NCBI GenBank assembly: GCA_963422445.2 | Contig: OY729512.2 | Coordinates: 2,046,001 to 2,110,000 of the forward strand | DNA: 64,000 nucleotides | Direction: 5' to 3' | DNA from: G963422445 sp963422445 | GTDB lineage: Bacteria > Pseudomonadota > Alphaproteobacteria > Thalassobaculales > Thalassobaculaceae | In this document: positions 56,141 through 64,000 of the stretch, one piece after another | Layout of the letters: every line of letters starts with the position of its first letter | Numbering within the stretch: position 1 is the stretch's first letter | Program-made: the position numbers and the translations under genes | The notes under the pieces: model-generated | What the model saw: the letters and a program-made list of their open reading frames with translations, nothing else | What the model was told of the DNA's origin: nothing | Databases searched by the model: none

Positions 56141-57034
56141 TCATGGCGGTTTGGTCCGGCGTTCGCTCCACAGGTTGAGCAGGTTGCCCGAGAAGATCAC
56201 CGCGCCGCCGGCCAGGATCAGCAGATCCCAGCGTTCATTGTAGAACAGCAGCCCGACCACGGCGATCAAAGGCAGGCGTATGAAGTCCAGTGGTGAGACG
56301 ACCGTCGCATCTGCGTGACGGAAAGCATGGGCAAAGCAGAAATGCGAGCCGAGTCCCGAGACGCCGAGCAGCACGATCCATGGCCAGAGATCCAGCGACG
56401 GCAGGGTCCAGGCCGGCAGCGACGCTGCCAACCCCATCGGAAGCTGAACCAGGTTCATGTAGAAGATGACGGTGAGCGGGGTTTCGCTCGTCGACATGTG
56501 GCGGGTGAAGACATAGGTCGAAGCGAAGCAGATGGCAGCGAACATCACGACAAAGGCTGCCGGCTGGATGGCTGCGAGGCCGGGTCGCAGAATGATCATG
56601 ATGCCGGCAAAGCCGAGCAGGATCGCGAGCAGGCGATGCTGACTCAATCGCTCCTTGAGAATGATCGTGGCCAAGATCGCGGTCCAGATCGGCGCTGTGA
56701 ATTCGATAGCGAAAACCTCCGCCAATGGCAGAATTGCGATGCCGTAGAGCCATCCGGTCTGGCCGCCGAAATGAATGACATTGCGGGCGACATGCATTTT
56801 CTTCTGGGCTGTACGCACCTTGTCGAACCCGACCACGCAAAGCAGGAGAAGGATGACGGCAAGACAGACGAAACTGCGAATGAAGGTGATCTGGAAAGCG
56901 TTCAACTCGATTGACATCTCGCGTCCGGAGATCGCCATGCCGCAAAGAAAGAACAGGGCACCGAGCATCCAGGCCCCGGCCAGGAATGGACGTTGCGATC
57001 GGGTATCGTGCAAGGCAGTGCCTCCGGCTGGCAT
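56141..57034 (-). CDS. EamA-family (DMT) transporter
   Basis: A 297-residue membrane protein with about ten hydrophobic segments in two EamA halves. First half: FLCGMAISGREMSIELNAFQ ... AEVFAIEFTAPIWTAILATI then ILKERLSQHRLLAILLGFAG. Second half: SPLDFIRLPLIAVVGLLFYN with ERWDLLILAGGAVIFSGNLL. The E-R motif after the paired helices occurs in both halves, as usual for drug/metabolite exporters. Substrate unknown. It is transcribed away from the MBL hydrolase end with a 160-bp gap. Confidence 0.9.
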   Translation of the reverse strand: MPAGGTALHDTRSQRPFLAGAWMLGALFFLCGMAISGREMSIELNAFQITFIRSFVCLAVILLLLCVVGFDKVRTAQKKMHVARNVIHFGGQTGWLYGIAILPLAEVFAIEFTAPIWTAILATIILKERLSQHRLLAILLGFAGIMIILRPGLAAIQPAAFVVMFAAICFASTYVFTRHMSTSETPLTVIFYMNLVQLPMGLAASLPAWTLPSLDLWPWIVLLGVSGLGSHFCFAHAFRHADATVVSPLDFIRLPLIAVVGLLFYNERWDLLILAGGAVIFSGNLLNLWSERRTKPP

Positions 57035-57195
57035 TCGGGATCGGCACAGTGTCGAATCGTTCCGGGTCTGGCAGGTTCCGGCAGGATTCGGTTCCGGTTT
57101 TCCTCGAACCGTCCGGCTATCGGTTCGGATCCGGGGTCAGGATCGCTGCCCGGGTCGATATATCCGGTCATGCCGACAGAGGCAGGGTGCGGATA

Positions 57196-58071
57196 TCATG
57201 CCGTGAAGGCCCAAGCCTCGGGAATCAGGCAATACCCGTTACCGTCACGGGTCATGTAGGAAAACCCCGGGAAATGCAGGTGCATGCCAGCGACCAGCAG
57301 CCTGTCAGCGACTGCCATGTCGAAGGCGCGCCTGCGGGTCCGGATTGCGGCGTCCTGGTCAACGTCAAAGGCCATCGTGACCTCGGGGCGGCGCACCTGA
57401 ATGTCCGGGACATGGCAGATGTCGCCCCAGATCAACAGCGAGTCACCACCCGATTGGACGAGATAGCCGGTGTGCCCCGGTGTATGGCCGGCCAACGCGA
57501 CTGCACTGACATTCGGGAATACATCCTCGTCCGGAGTCTTGCGCCGGTCCTGATACGGCGCGATCTGACGGCGCGCGCCGTCGAAATACCGGAGTTGCTG
57601 ACTTTCGTCAGCCCGGCTTCTCGCTCCGTCGTCATGCCAATACGCGACATCCCGCTCATCAACGACGATCTCGGCTTCGGAAAACAGGCGGCTGCCATCC
57701 GGTCTGGTCAGTCCGTTGGAATGGTCAGGATGCATGTGGGTAAGGAGCACCGTATCGACATCGCGCGCCGTGATCCCGATCCGTGACATCAGATCAGGCA
57801 GCTTGCCAAGGGTTGGTCCCATGGTATCGCCCGAGCCGGTATCGACCACCGCCGTCCGCCCTCCGGTCTGAAGCAGGTAGCAATTGACCGAGATTCTGGG
57901 TGGCGACGACCGGAAGCATCCGCGCAGGATTCCGTCGGCATCGGCAGCCTCGATGCCGCGTAGAGCGGCAAATGGAGCATCAATGTAGCCGTCTGAGATG
58001 GCGGTCACGAGAACCTCGCCGATGCGGCGTCGGTACAGCCCTGGAACCTGTACATTGTCTGGGTCGGCCAC
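57196..58071 (-). CDS. MBL-fold metallo-hydrolase
   Basis: A 291-residue metallo-beta-lactamase fold protein. Metal ligands are visible in VLLTHMHPDHSNGLTRPDG (HxHxDH), VALAGHTPGHTGYLVQ, IWGDICHVPDIQV and a C-terminal GMHLHFPGFSYMTRDGNGY. This layout is that of quorum-quenching lactonase-like and AttM-type hydrolases; the substrate is open. It is the last gene of a minus-strand group with the truncated 58153 gene and the molybdopterin dehydrogenase. Confidence 0.9.
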   Translation of the reverse strand: MADPDNVQVPGLYRRRIGEVLVTAISDGYIDAPFAALRGIEAADADGILRGCFRSSPPRISVNCYLLQTGGRTAVVDTGSGDTMGPTLGKLPDLMSRIGITARDVDTVLLTHMHPDHSNGLTRPDGSRLFSEAEIVVDERDVAYWHDDGARSRADESQQLRYFDGARRQIAPYQDRRKTPDEDVFPNVSAVALAGHTPGHTGYLVQSGGDSLLIWGDICHVPDIQVRRPEVTMAFDVDQDAAIRTRRRAFDMAVADRLLVAGMHLHFPGFSYMTRDGNGYCLIPEAWAFTA

Positions 58072-58152
58072 GGTCTCAGCTCCTTTCGCCGGATTGCACC
58101 AACTCGGATATCACAACACCTGATCGAGAGCCTGACAAGCGGTGACGGCTGC

Positions 58153-58488
58153 TCAGTGGGGTAAACCTCGAACGACCTGTGTCCACGCTGATATTCTGCC
58201 CGCGAACTCATGCCAGCCGCGCATGGCCTGGAATTCCGGTGTTTCCAGAACCTCCGGGCCATCGATCTCATAAACCGTGGTGTAGGTTCTTGAGTCCGAA
58301 ATCGTCCTTTGGCCGTGGACGGTCACCGAAGCCGGACTTTCGGAAACATAACGCCGGCCGACATGGATACCGGGGCAGGCCAGGGCGTCCGGGAGATGCA
58401 CAGTATCGTACCAAGTGTTTCACGCTGCTTCGACCTCGGCGTCGATTTCCGCGGTGATGATGAGCAAGCAGTCCGGCAAATCAGCCAT
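58153..58488 (-). pseudogene. small hypothetical protein interrupted by in-frame TGA
   Basis: The minus frame starts MADLPDCLLIITAEIDAEVE at 58488, 11 bp after the upstream dehydrogenase stop. After EAA there is a TGA (about 58420-58422), then the same frame continues NTWYDTVHLPDALACPG, SDSRTYTTVYEIDGPEVLE and EFQAMRGWHEFAGRISAWTQ to 58153. TWYDTVHLPD is typical of small dimeric alpha-beta barrel-like proteins in which Trp often stands at the position of the stop, so TGG to TGA is likely. Either a nonsense mutation or, much less likely, readthrough. Function unknown. Confidence 0.7.
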
Positions 58489-58498
58489 TGTTTCATCC

Positions 58499-60844
58499 TT
58501 ATCGATTGTCGTCATTCGAGTCGGGCCGATTGTGAAGGGCACGCCAGATTTGTTCTTGCGCCGCCGGCATGTCGATATGGCCGCCGCCGTGACTGGCGAC
58601 CGCGTCACGGATGGCGTTCATGACTGCAGCCGGTGCACCCGACGTCGCGCCTTCGCCGGCGCCTTTGACGCCAACCGGGTTATCGGTCTCGATGATTTCG
58701 TTCAACTCCACCAGGATCGTCGGCAGATCGTCGGCGCGCGGCAGCGTGTAGTCCATCATGCTGCCGGACACTGTCTGGCCGGTGTCCGGATCGTAGACCA
58801 CGCGTTCGAGCATGGCCTGTCCAATTCCCTGAGCAGCCCCGCCATGGATCTGGCCATGGACAATCATGGGATTGATTGCCTGTCCGACATCGGCAACGAC
58901 GACATGGGAGACAAGTCGCACCTGGCCGGTTTCGGGGTCAATCTCGACCTCGGCGACATGACAGCCGTTTGAATGAGCTTCCAGGGGTGTCGTGAAATCA
59001 GCTTCGCCGCTGAGCGTCGCGCCGCGGCCTGCGGCATAGACTGCCAGTTCGGCAAGGCTGGCAGAACGGTCGGTTCCCGAGACGATGAAACGCTCGTTGC
59101 GATATTCGATATCGACTACGGCTGCCTCGAGTATGTCGGCTGCAAGATCACGCCCCCGTTCGATCATTTTGCGAACTCCCAGCACAGTGGCACCGCCGCC
59201 GATCCGGGCCGACCGGGAGCCATGCGATCCGCTGCCCCGCTTGATCCGGTCGGTATCGCCGAACACGATCTCGACATCGTCAAATCCGATGCCAAGATGT
59301 TGCGACACAATCTGGGCGAAGATCGTGTCGTGGCCCATTCCGAAATCCTGCGTGCCGACATGAACACGGACGCCACCGCTTTTCAACGCGACGATTTCGG
59401 CGAATTCGCTTGGTGCTCCACCATCGTTTTCGATGTAGTTGCCGACACCGAATCCACGAAGCTGACTAGCCCGCGCGCTTGCGGCGCGGCGGGCCGGGAA
59501 TCCGGTGATGTCGGCAAGCTCTAAAGCCCGGCTCATGTTGGCGCCGAAGGCGCCTGAACTGTAGATGTTCCCGCCTGGCGAGATCCAGGGCATGTCCGCT
59601 GGCGTTAACATATTGAGACGCCTGAGCGCGACCGGGTCCCGGCCGAGTTCACGAGCGGCCTGATCAACAAGACTTTCCATGAGGTAATTGGTTTCAAGGC
59701 GTCCGATGCCACGGTATGCAGAGTGCGGGGTGGTATTCGAGAATACACCGCGGATCGTGGTATGGGCGGCCGGCATTCGGTAGACGCCGCCCATCGTCGG
59801 CGGCAGGAAGCGGCAGATGACCCAAACGTTGCGGCTGCCGAGATATCCGCCGTGCCGCCAGTCGATTTCTGCCTTCATGGCCAGGAACCGGCCATCTCCG
59901 TCCAGCGCCAAGTCGCCTCTCATGACCATATCGCGCGCCTGATTATCCGTGAGAAAGCTCTCGCTCCGCTCTGCCGTCCACCTGACCGGCCGACCAAGTC
60001 TGCGGGCCGCAACCAGGACCAGAACAAACTCTGGATAAACCGACCCGCGACTGCCGAACCCGCCGCCGGTATCGGGCACCGTGACCCGGATCTCGTCTAG
60101 AGAGAGTCCGAGAATCCCGGTCAGGACACCCTGCAGACCGTGGGCCGATTGGCAACCAGCCTGCAGATGCAATCGGCCGCTTGCATCATCGATCGTGGCG
60201 ATCGCTGCGCGTGGTTCCATGAAGGCTGGCGCCACACGATTGTTGACCAAGGTCAGGCGTGTAACATGGGCCGCTCTGGCGAATCCGGCGTCTGTGGTGT
60301 CCCGGTCGCCGCCCTGCCATCGAACAGAAACGTTATCCGGATGCTCGTCCCATATTGACGGCGCATTCGGCGCCAACGCCTGATCGATCTCCATGACTGC
60401 GGGCAATGCGGTGTAGGCGACCTCAATAGCGGTCGCCGCATCGCGAGCCTGTTCCAGGGTTTCGGCGACGACAAAAGCAACCGCTTCCCCCTGATAGCGG
60501 ACCTTGCCGCGGACGAGCGGATATTGCGCGGCATCGGCGACCGGACGGCCGTCGGAGGTCTTGATTTCGAATCCATGGGCATTGGAAAAGGACGGAATTG
60601 GGCCCTTGATGTCCCGTTCCAGATCCCGTGCAGTGAGGACTAGCAACACGCCCGGCATTGCTCTGGCTGCCGCTGTATCGATGGTCTGAATCGTAGCATG
60701 GGGGTGCGGTGAGCGCAGAACTGCCGCGTGGGCCTGTTCGGGTATTCGGATATCGTCGGTGAACCGTGCGTTTCCGGTCAGAAAGCGGCTGTCTTCACGA
60801 CGCCGGACCGATGATCCTATTCCTGTCTTGCTTGACATTGCCAT
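58499..60844 (-). CDS. xanthine dehydrogenase-family molybdopterin-binding subunit (CoxL-like)
   Basis: A 781-residue large subunit beginning GIGSSVRRREDSRFLTGNAR, the usual opening of this family. Cofactor motifs: PDTGGGFGSRGSVYPEFVLV, AYRGIGRLETNYLMESLVDQ, VGTQDFGMGHDTIFAQIVSQ (MCD-type QDFGxGHxT) and the active-site Glu in VGVKGAGEGATSGAP. It lacks the AYxCSFR of true CO dehydrogenase, so it oxidises some other aldehyde or N-heterocycle. Its FAD and [2Fe-2S] partner subunits are not in the window, so they must be encoded elsewhere. Confidence 0.9.
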   Translation of the reverse strand: MAMSSKTGIGSSVRRREDSRFLTGNARFTDDIRIPEQAHAAVLRSPHPHATIQTIDTAAARAMPGVLLVLTARDLERDIKGPIPSFSNAHGFEIKTSDGRPVADAAQYPLVRGKVRYQGEAVAFVVAETLEQARDAATAIEVAYTALPAVMEIDQALAPNAPSIWDEHPDNVSVRWQGGDRDTTDAGFARAAHVTRLTLVNNRVAPAFMEPRAAIATIDDASGRLHLQAGCQSAHGLQGVLTGILGLSLDEIRVTVPDTGGGFGSRGSVYPEFVLVLVAARRLGRPVRWTAERSESFLTDNQARDMVMRGDLALDGDGRFLAMKAEIDWRHGGYLGSRNVWVICRFLPPTMGGVYRMPAAHTTIRGVFSNTTPHSAYRGIGRLETNYLMESLVDQAARELGRDPVALRRLNMLTPADMPWISPGGNIYSSGAFGANMSRALELADITGFPARRAASARASQLRGFGVGNYIENDGGAPSEFAEIVALKSGGVRVHVGTQDFGMGHDTIFAQIVSQHLGIGFDDVEIVFGDTDRIKRGSGSHGSRSARIGGGATVLGVRKMIERGRDLAADILEAAVVDIEYRNERFIVSGTDRSASLAELAVYAAGRGATLSGEADFTTPLEAHSNGCHVAEVEIDPETGQVRLVSHVVVADVGQAINPMIVHGQIHGGAAQGIGQAMLERVVYDPDTGQTVSGSMMDYTLPRADDLPTILVELNEIIETDNPVGVKGAGEGATSGAPAAVMNAIRDAVASHGGGHIDMPAAQEQIWRALHNRPDSNDDNR

Positions 60845-60961
60845 CCCGTCCCGGTGTATGGTCTCGGGGTGCCGATTGGACCGGCGTCCAGTGGTGATGT
60901 GCCGTCAGCTGGCTGTTTCACCGTCCATCTTCTCCATTTGGCGGCCTTCGGCAAGCGTGTT

Positions 60962-60985
60962 GCTCATGTTCGCCCGAACATGAGC
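60962..60985. promoter_or_regulatory. perfect 24-bp palindrome, candidate operator
   Basis: GCTCATGTTCG-CC-CGAACATGAGC forms an inverted repeat with 11-base arms, lying between the divergent molybdopterin dehydrogenase (start 60844, minus) and SDR (start 61105, plus) genes. Size and position fit a dimeric repressor or activator site controlling both. The regulator gene is not in the window. Confidence 0.6.
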
Positions 60986-61104
60986 CAGATTTTGACGCAG
61001 CTTGGGCATGACGATATGGTGCCGCCCTGTGGTGGCGGGGCATCGTGCGATGGCGCGTGCTGGGACACCAGGATGCAGCACTGACAAGAGGACGGGATGC
61101 AAGT

Positions 61105-61869
61105 ATGGAAATTTCGGGACACGCAGCCCTCGTTACCGGAGGCGGCTCCGGGATGGGAGCGGAAACGGTTCGCGCCCTTGCTGATGCCGGCGCTCGTGTC
61201 GCGGTATTGGATGTCGATCTCGATCGCGCGTCCGATGTTGCCACGGCGGTCGGCGGGATCGCGTTACACTGCGATGTTGCGGATGCGGCAAGCGCCGAGG
61301 CTGCGACGACAGCGGCCCGCGATGCACATGGTCCGGCAAGGATCCTCATCAATTGCGCCGGGGTTGGAACGCCGGGTCGAATCGTGTCGCGGACCGGTCC
61401 GTTACCGCTTGCGGACTATGTCAATGTGATAAACATCAATCTCGTCGGCACTTTCAATCTCATGCGCCTTGCCGCCACCGGCATGAGTGATCTTGAGCCG
61501 GTCAACGAGTCGGCAGAACGCGGGATCATCATCAACACTGCCTCGGTCGCGGCTTATGACGGTCAGGTCGGACAGGCGGCCTATGCGTCGTCGAAGGGAG
61601 GCGTGGTCGCGCTGACCTTGCCGGCAGCCCGTGAACTTGCCCGTTTCGGGGTTCGCGTGCTGACGATCGCACCCGGTCTTGTCGAGACGCCGATGCTTGG
61701 CTCCCTGCCGGCCGATATCCAGGAAAGCCTTGCCGCGTCCGTACCGTTTCCGCAGCGGTTGGCCCGGCCGGACGAGTTTGCCCGCCTCGTCCTGCATATC
61801 ATCGACAATACAATTCTGAATGGTGAAACCATTCGCATGGACGGAGCGCTCAGGCTTGCGCCTCGATAA
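61105..61869 (+). CDS. short-chain dehydrogenase/reductase (HSD17B10-like)
   Basis: A 254-residue classical SDR. Cofactor site ALVTGGGSGMGAETVRAL, DVDLDRA acidic residue after the second strand for NAD preference, LINCAGVGTPGRIVSRTGPL, then INTASVAAYDGQVGQAAYAS with the active-site YxxxK (YASSK) and APGLVETPMLGSLP. The overall pattern resembles 3-hydroxyacyl-CoA/2-methyl-3-hydroxybutyryl-CoA dehydrogenases, which act in branched-chain amino acid and fatty acid breakdown. The start ATG at 61105 is preceded by an Ala/Gly-poor spacer with GAGGACGGG. Confidence 0.88.
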   Translation: MEISGHAALVTGGGSGMGAETVRALADAGARVAVLDVDLDRASDVATAVGGIALHCDVADAASAEAATTAARDAHGPARILINCAGVGTPGRIVSRTGPLPLADYVNVININLVGTFNLMRLAATGMSDLEPVNESAERGIIINTASVAAYDGQVGQAAYASSKGGVVALTLPAARELARFGVRVLTIAPGLVETPMLGSLPADIQESLAASVPFPQRLARPDEFARLVLHIIDNTILNGETIRMDGALRLAPR

Positions 61870-62331
61870 GGCCGTCTGTCCGCAGGATTCGGGACGGCGG
61901 AACAACAATCCGAGTTCGGGTGTTCGAATCCACCCGTCCGGGGTGCTGTGTGTCTTGTCATGACACTCGCCTCTCGAACTCGTCTGGATCAGCGGCCGTA
62001 ACCTGTTGGCAGTCCTTATAACACATGGACGCTTGGGTTGCAGTTTGCTGTCCGCGAAATTCCGGTAACCGCTTATGCACTTGGCTCCGGCTTGATCAAC
62101 ATGTTGATCGAAAACCGTCCAAATGGACCGGTAGGAGTCAACTTCTCGCGGCAAACTCCCGCAACCGGAGCTACGTGCATAAGCGGTTACCGGTATTGTC
62201 GCCTGCGTCCGCTGGTTCTCGTTCGTTCTTCTGCGGGCCATGCCCGGTTTGCCGGATCTCTGCCATTGGTCGCCGGACGGATCCAGGATTGAAGCGTTTG
62301 TAAATGTGCGGATGACCGTCGGAAAGTTCTC
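61870..62331. other. gene-free region with a long hairpin
   Basis: No gene is supported in these 462 bp between the SDR and the broken luciferase-like gene. The middle holds the inverted repeat at 62062-62194. Confidence 0.5.
62062..62194. repeat. long interrupted hairpin
   Basis: CCGGTAACCGCTTATGCAC at 62062-62080 has a perfect inverse at 62176-62194, and GCTCCGG on the inside (62084-62090) also pairs. The roughly 75-base interior contains a perfect 16-bp palindrome GATCAACATGTTGATC (62094-62109) and a further small stem GTCCAAATGGAC. It could be a mobile repeat or a structured regulatory element. Confidence 0.65.
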
Positions 62332-63594
62332 ATGCCCCGCCGTGGCTTGAAATTCGGAATCTTTCTGGTCCCGTTTCATCGCCTTGGCGAAAACCCGACC
62401 TATGGCATGGCGCGCGACCTCGAATCGATCTCGTGGCTGGACCATCTCGGCTATGACGAGGCTTGGATCGGCGAACATCATTCCGCGGGCTGGGAAACCA
62501 TTGCCGCGCCCGAGATATTCATCGCCGCGGCTGCCGAGCGCACCCGACACATCATACTTGGTTCGGGTGTGACGAGTCTGCTGTACCAAAACCCGTTCAT
62601 GGTCGCGCAGCGTTTTGTCCAGCTGGACCACATGACCCGGGGTCGGATCATGCTTGGTTGTGGTCCCGGAGCCATGCCGTCCGATGCCTACATGCTCGGT
62701 ATCGATCCGATCACGCAGCGCAATCGGATGGTCGAGTCGCTCGAAGCGATCGTTGCCTTGCTCAAATGCGAAGAACCGGTCAGCCGCAAGACGGGCTGGT
62801 TCGAACTCAACAGGGCTCGGCTTCATCTCGCGCCTTACACCGACCCGCGATTTCAGATCGTCGTGGCCAGTACGATCACGCCGTTCGGCATGATGGCGGC
62901 CGGCTGACACGGTCTTGGCGTGCTGTCGATTGGCGCCGGCCTGCCTGGCGGACCAGAAGCGCTCGCCGGGCAGTGGAAGATTGCCGAAGAGACCGCAGCC
63001 GAGCATGGCGAGATCATGGACCGTAAGGACTGGCGCGTGGTTGTCGTCGTCCATCTTGCCGAGGACACCGAGCGGGCGTTGCGTGAGGTGCACCAAGGTG
63101 AGCGGGCCGAAACCGTTTCCTATTTCGAGGACACTCTTGGTCGGCCACCAGGCCGTTCGGATGAGCCGCTCCGCGACGGCGTCAGGATGGGCACGAATTT
63201 TGTTGGCACGCCAGAGGTTGCAATCAAGGGAATCGAGCGTTTGCTTGAATTGAGCGGCGACGGTTTCGGCGGCGTGATGTTCCGCGCCCATGAATGGATC
63301 AATCGCGAGCAGGCCCTGCGCAGTTACGAACTGTTCGCGCGTTATGTCATGCCTCATTTCCAGGGATCGCTTGATACGCTCTACGCCTCAAACAGTTTTG
63401 CCCGTGACAATCGGCCCGAAGTTGTCGGTCGCAACGTCGAGGCTGTGCGTCGGGCCTTTACCGATACTGGCTGCGCGGTTCCTGATGCCTGTCGCGAACG
63501 GACGCTCGGTATTCAGGATATGGAGCCCGAGATGGAGTCGGCGGACGCGGTACCGGCCAGGAGAACGCAACAGGAAGGACGACGCACGCAGTGA
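62332..63594 (+). pseudogene. luciferase-like (LLM class) flavin monooxygenase with in-frame TGA
   Basis: The frame starts MPRRGLKFGIFLVPFHRLGE and shows the LLM pattern: YDEAWIGEHHSAGWETIAAP, LGSGVTSLLYQNPFMVAQRF, DHMTRGRIMLGCGPGAMPSD. At 62905-62907 a TGA stands where Arg is expected (MMAAG-stop-HGLGVLSIG), one base change from CGA. The same frame continues without further break, FVGTPEVAIKGIERLLELSG and RAHEWINREQALRSYELFAR, to 63594, about 420 codons in all. A single nonsense mutation in an otherwise well-kept gene suggests recent inactivation. Confidence 0.85.
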
Positions 63595-63989
63595 TTAAGG
63601 ACTGGCGAACCCTCGACCTACGACTTCATTGTCGTTGGGCGGGCTCGACTAGAGCGGTGATCGCGCATCGCTTGTCCGAAGATTCCAAACATCGTGTCCT
63701 GCTGCTTGAGGCGAGGCCGGCCGGCCATCCCTGGTCGCGGATTCCGGTTGGTTACGTGAGATTGCTGCGTAATCCGGCGACCAACTGGTGTTATGTGTCC
63801 GTACCTGTCGCCGGTGCCGCCGATCGTCGTTTGCCCGTGCCGCGCGGCCGTGACGGTCCGTTGCGGTCACTGATCCCGATGAAGGCGGCATCCTGTACGA
63901 GGCAATCTTCGGGGCTGCGGCCGAAGTCGGCATAGAGCGCGACCCCGATTACAACGGCACCCGTCAGGATGGCATTGTCATGAGCTAGT
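63594..63989 (+). pseudogene. GMC-family oxidoreductase, heavily reduced
   Basis: The frame contains AVIAHRLSEDSKHRVLLLEA, HPWSRIPVGYVRLLRNPATN and WCYVSVPVAGAADRRLPVPR, the N-terminal part of choline dehydrogenase-like GMC enzymes; the preceding FAD-binding GxGxxG part is present but scrambled. After PVPRGR a large piece is missing, and another frame resumes with EAIFGAAAEVGIERDPDYNG and TRQDGIVMS up to TAG at 63987-63989. Internal deletion and frameshifts show a non-functional relic directly behind the broken luciferase-like gene. Confidence 0.75.
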
Positions 63990-64000
63990 GTCCTGTACGC

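Noticed and set aside
62905..62907. Selenocysteine or code-change reading of TGA
   Set aside because: No selenoprotein-type context or hairpin directly downstream, an Arg is expected here, and many intact genes in the window end with TGA.

Overview
The window reads as high-GC alphaproteobacterial DNA, probably a Rhodospirillales-like marine or host-associated lineage; this placement is inferred from gene style and codon use and was not tested. Ordinary metabolic genes are broken up by a very heavy load of insertion sequences (IS). By eye I count about 19 IS copies or large IS remnants, some nested, plus many pseudogenes with frameshifts, in-frame stops and truncations. This looks like a genome in a phase of IS expansion and decay.

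Layout. 1-2690: phage remnant (portal and terminase genes) split by an IS5-type element, then an IS1595-type transposase fragment. 2688-6701: two tandem copies of a 1.5-kb IS (here 'IS-A', copies A and B) and an 844-bp IS5/IS427-type element. 6706-7190: decayed D12-class DNA adenine methyltransferase. 7508-12509: intact livJHMGF-type branched-chain amino acid (or related amide) ABC transporter with a convergent RidA-like gene. 13215-15055: IS-A copy C, a second methyltransferase fragment and a solo IS end. 15432-20975: EF-G-like GTPase diverging from an M14-type carboxypeptidase; the shared promoter region is split by a 1.46-kb IS and the peptidase by an IS5 deletion derivative. 21191-26921: one IS-A copy split by two nested elements. 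27302-30790: truncated nitrate/nitrite-type MFS transporter, a broken IS4-type transposase and decayed ImmA/IrrE-like sequence. 31023-42782: back-to-back array of three IS66-like elements, two of which contain further IS elements. 42896-48060: methylase fragment and a TPR gene split by a 2.5-kb IS and an IS5-type IS. 48061-49556: IS-A copy F. 49716-63989: a mostly intact catabolic region (ArsC/Spx-like protein, MlrC-type peptidase, three-subunit opine/HCN-synthase-like amine oxidase, alpha/beta hydrolase, DUF1194 protein, EamA transporter, MBL hydrolase, molybdopterin dehydrogenase, SDR), ending in broken luciferase-like and GMC oxidoreductase genes.

The most striking pattern is a DUF4338 (DruA-like) domain tied to three unrelated DDE transposase families in one window. 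It follows the IS66-type TnpC in three elements through a 4-base stop/start overlap, is fused to the N-terminus of an IS4/Tn5-type transposase, and precedes an ISAs1-type transposase. All three IS66-linked DUF4338 frames are open although two of their three TnpC partners are broken. DruA is known from the Druantia anti-phage system, but no other Druantia gene is present, so here the domain looks like a transposon accessory module of unknown function.

Exact target duplications and inverted repeats allow many insertions to be unpicked: CTAR duplications for the IS5-type elements, 8 bp for IS66-like element 1, 9 bp for the 17.7-kb element, 12 bp for the IS4-DUF4338 element and 10 bp for the ISAs1-DUF4338 element. 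Rejoining the TPR gene across its two internal insertions gives a continuous reading frame.
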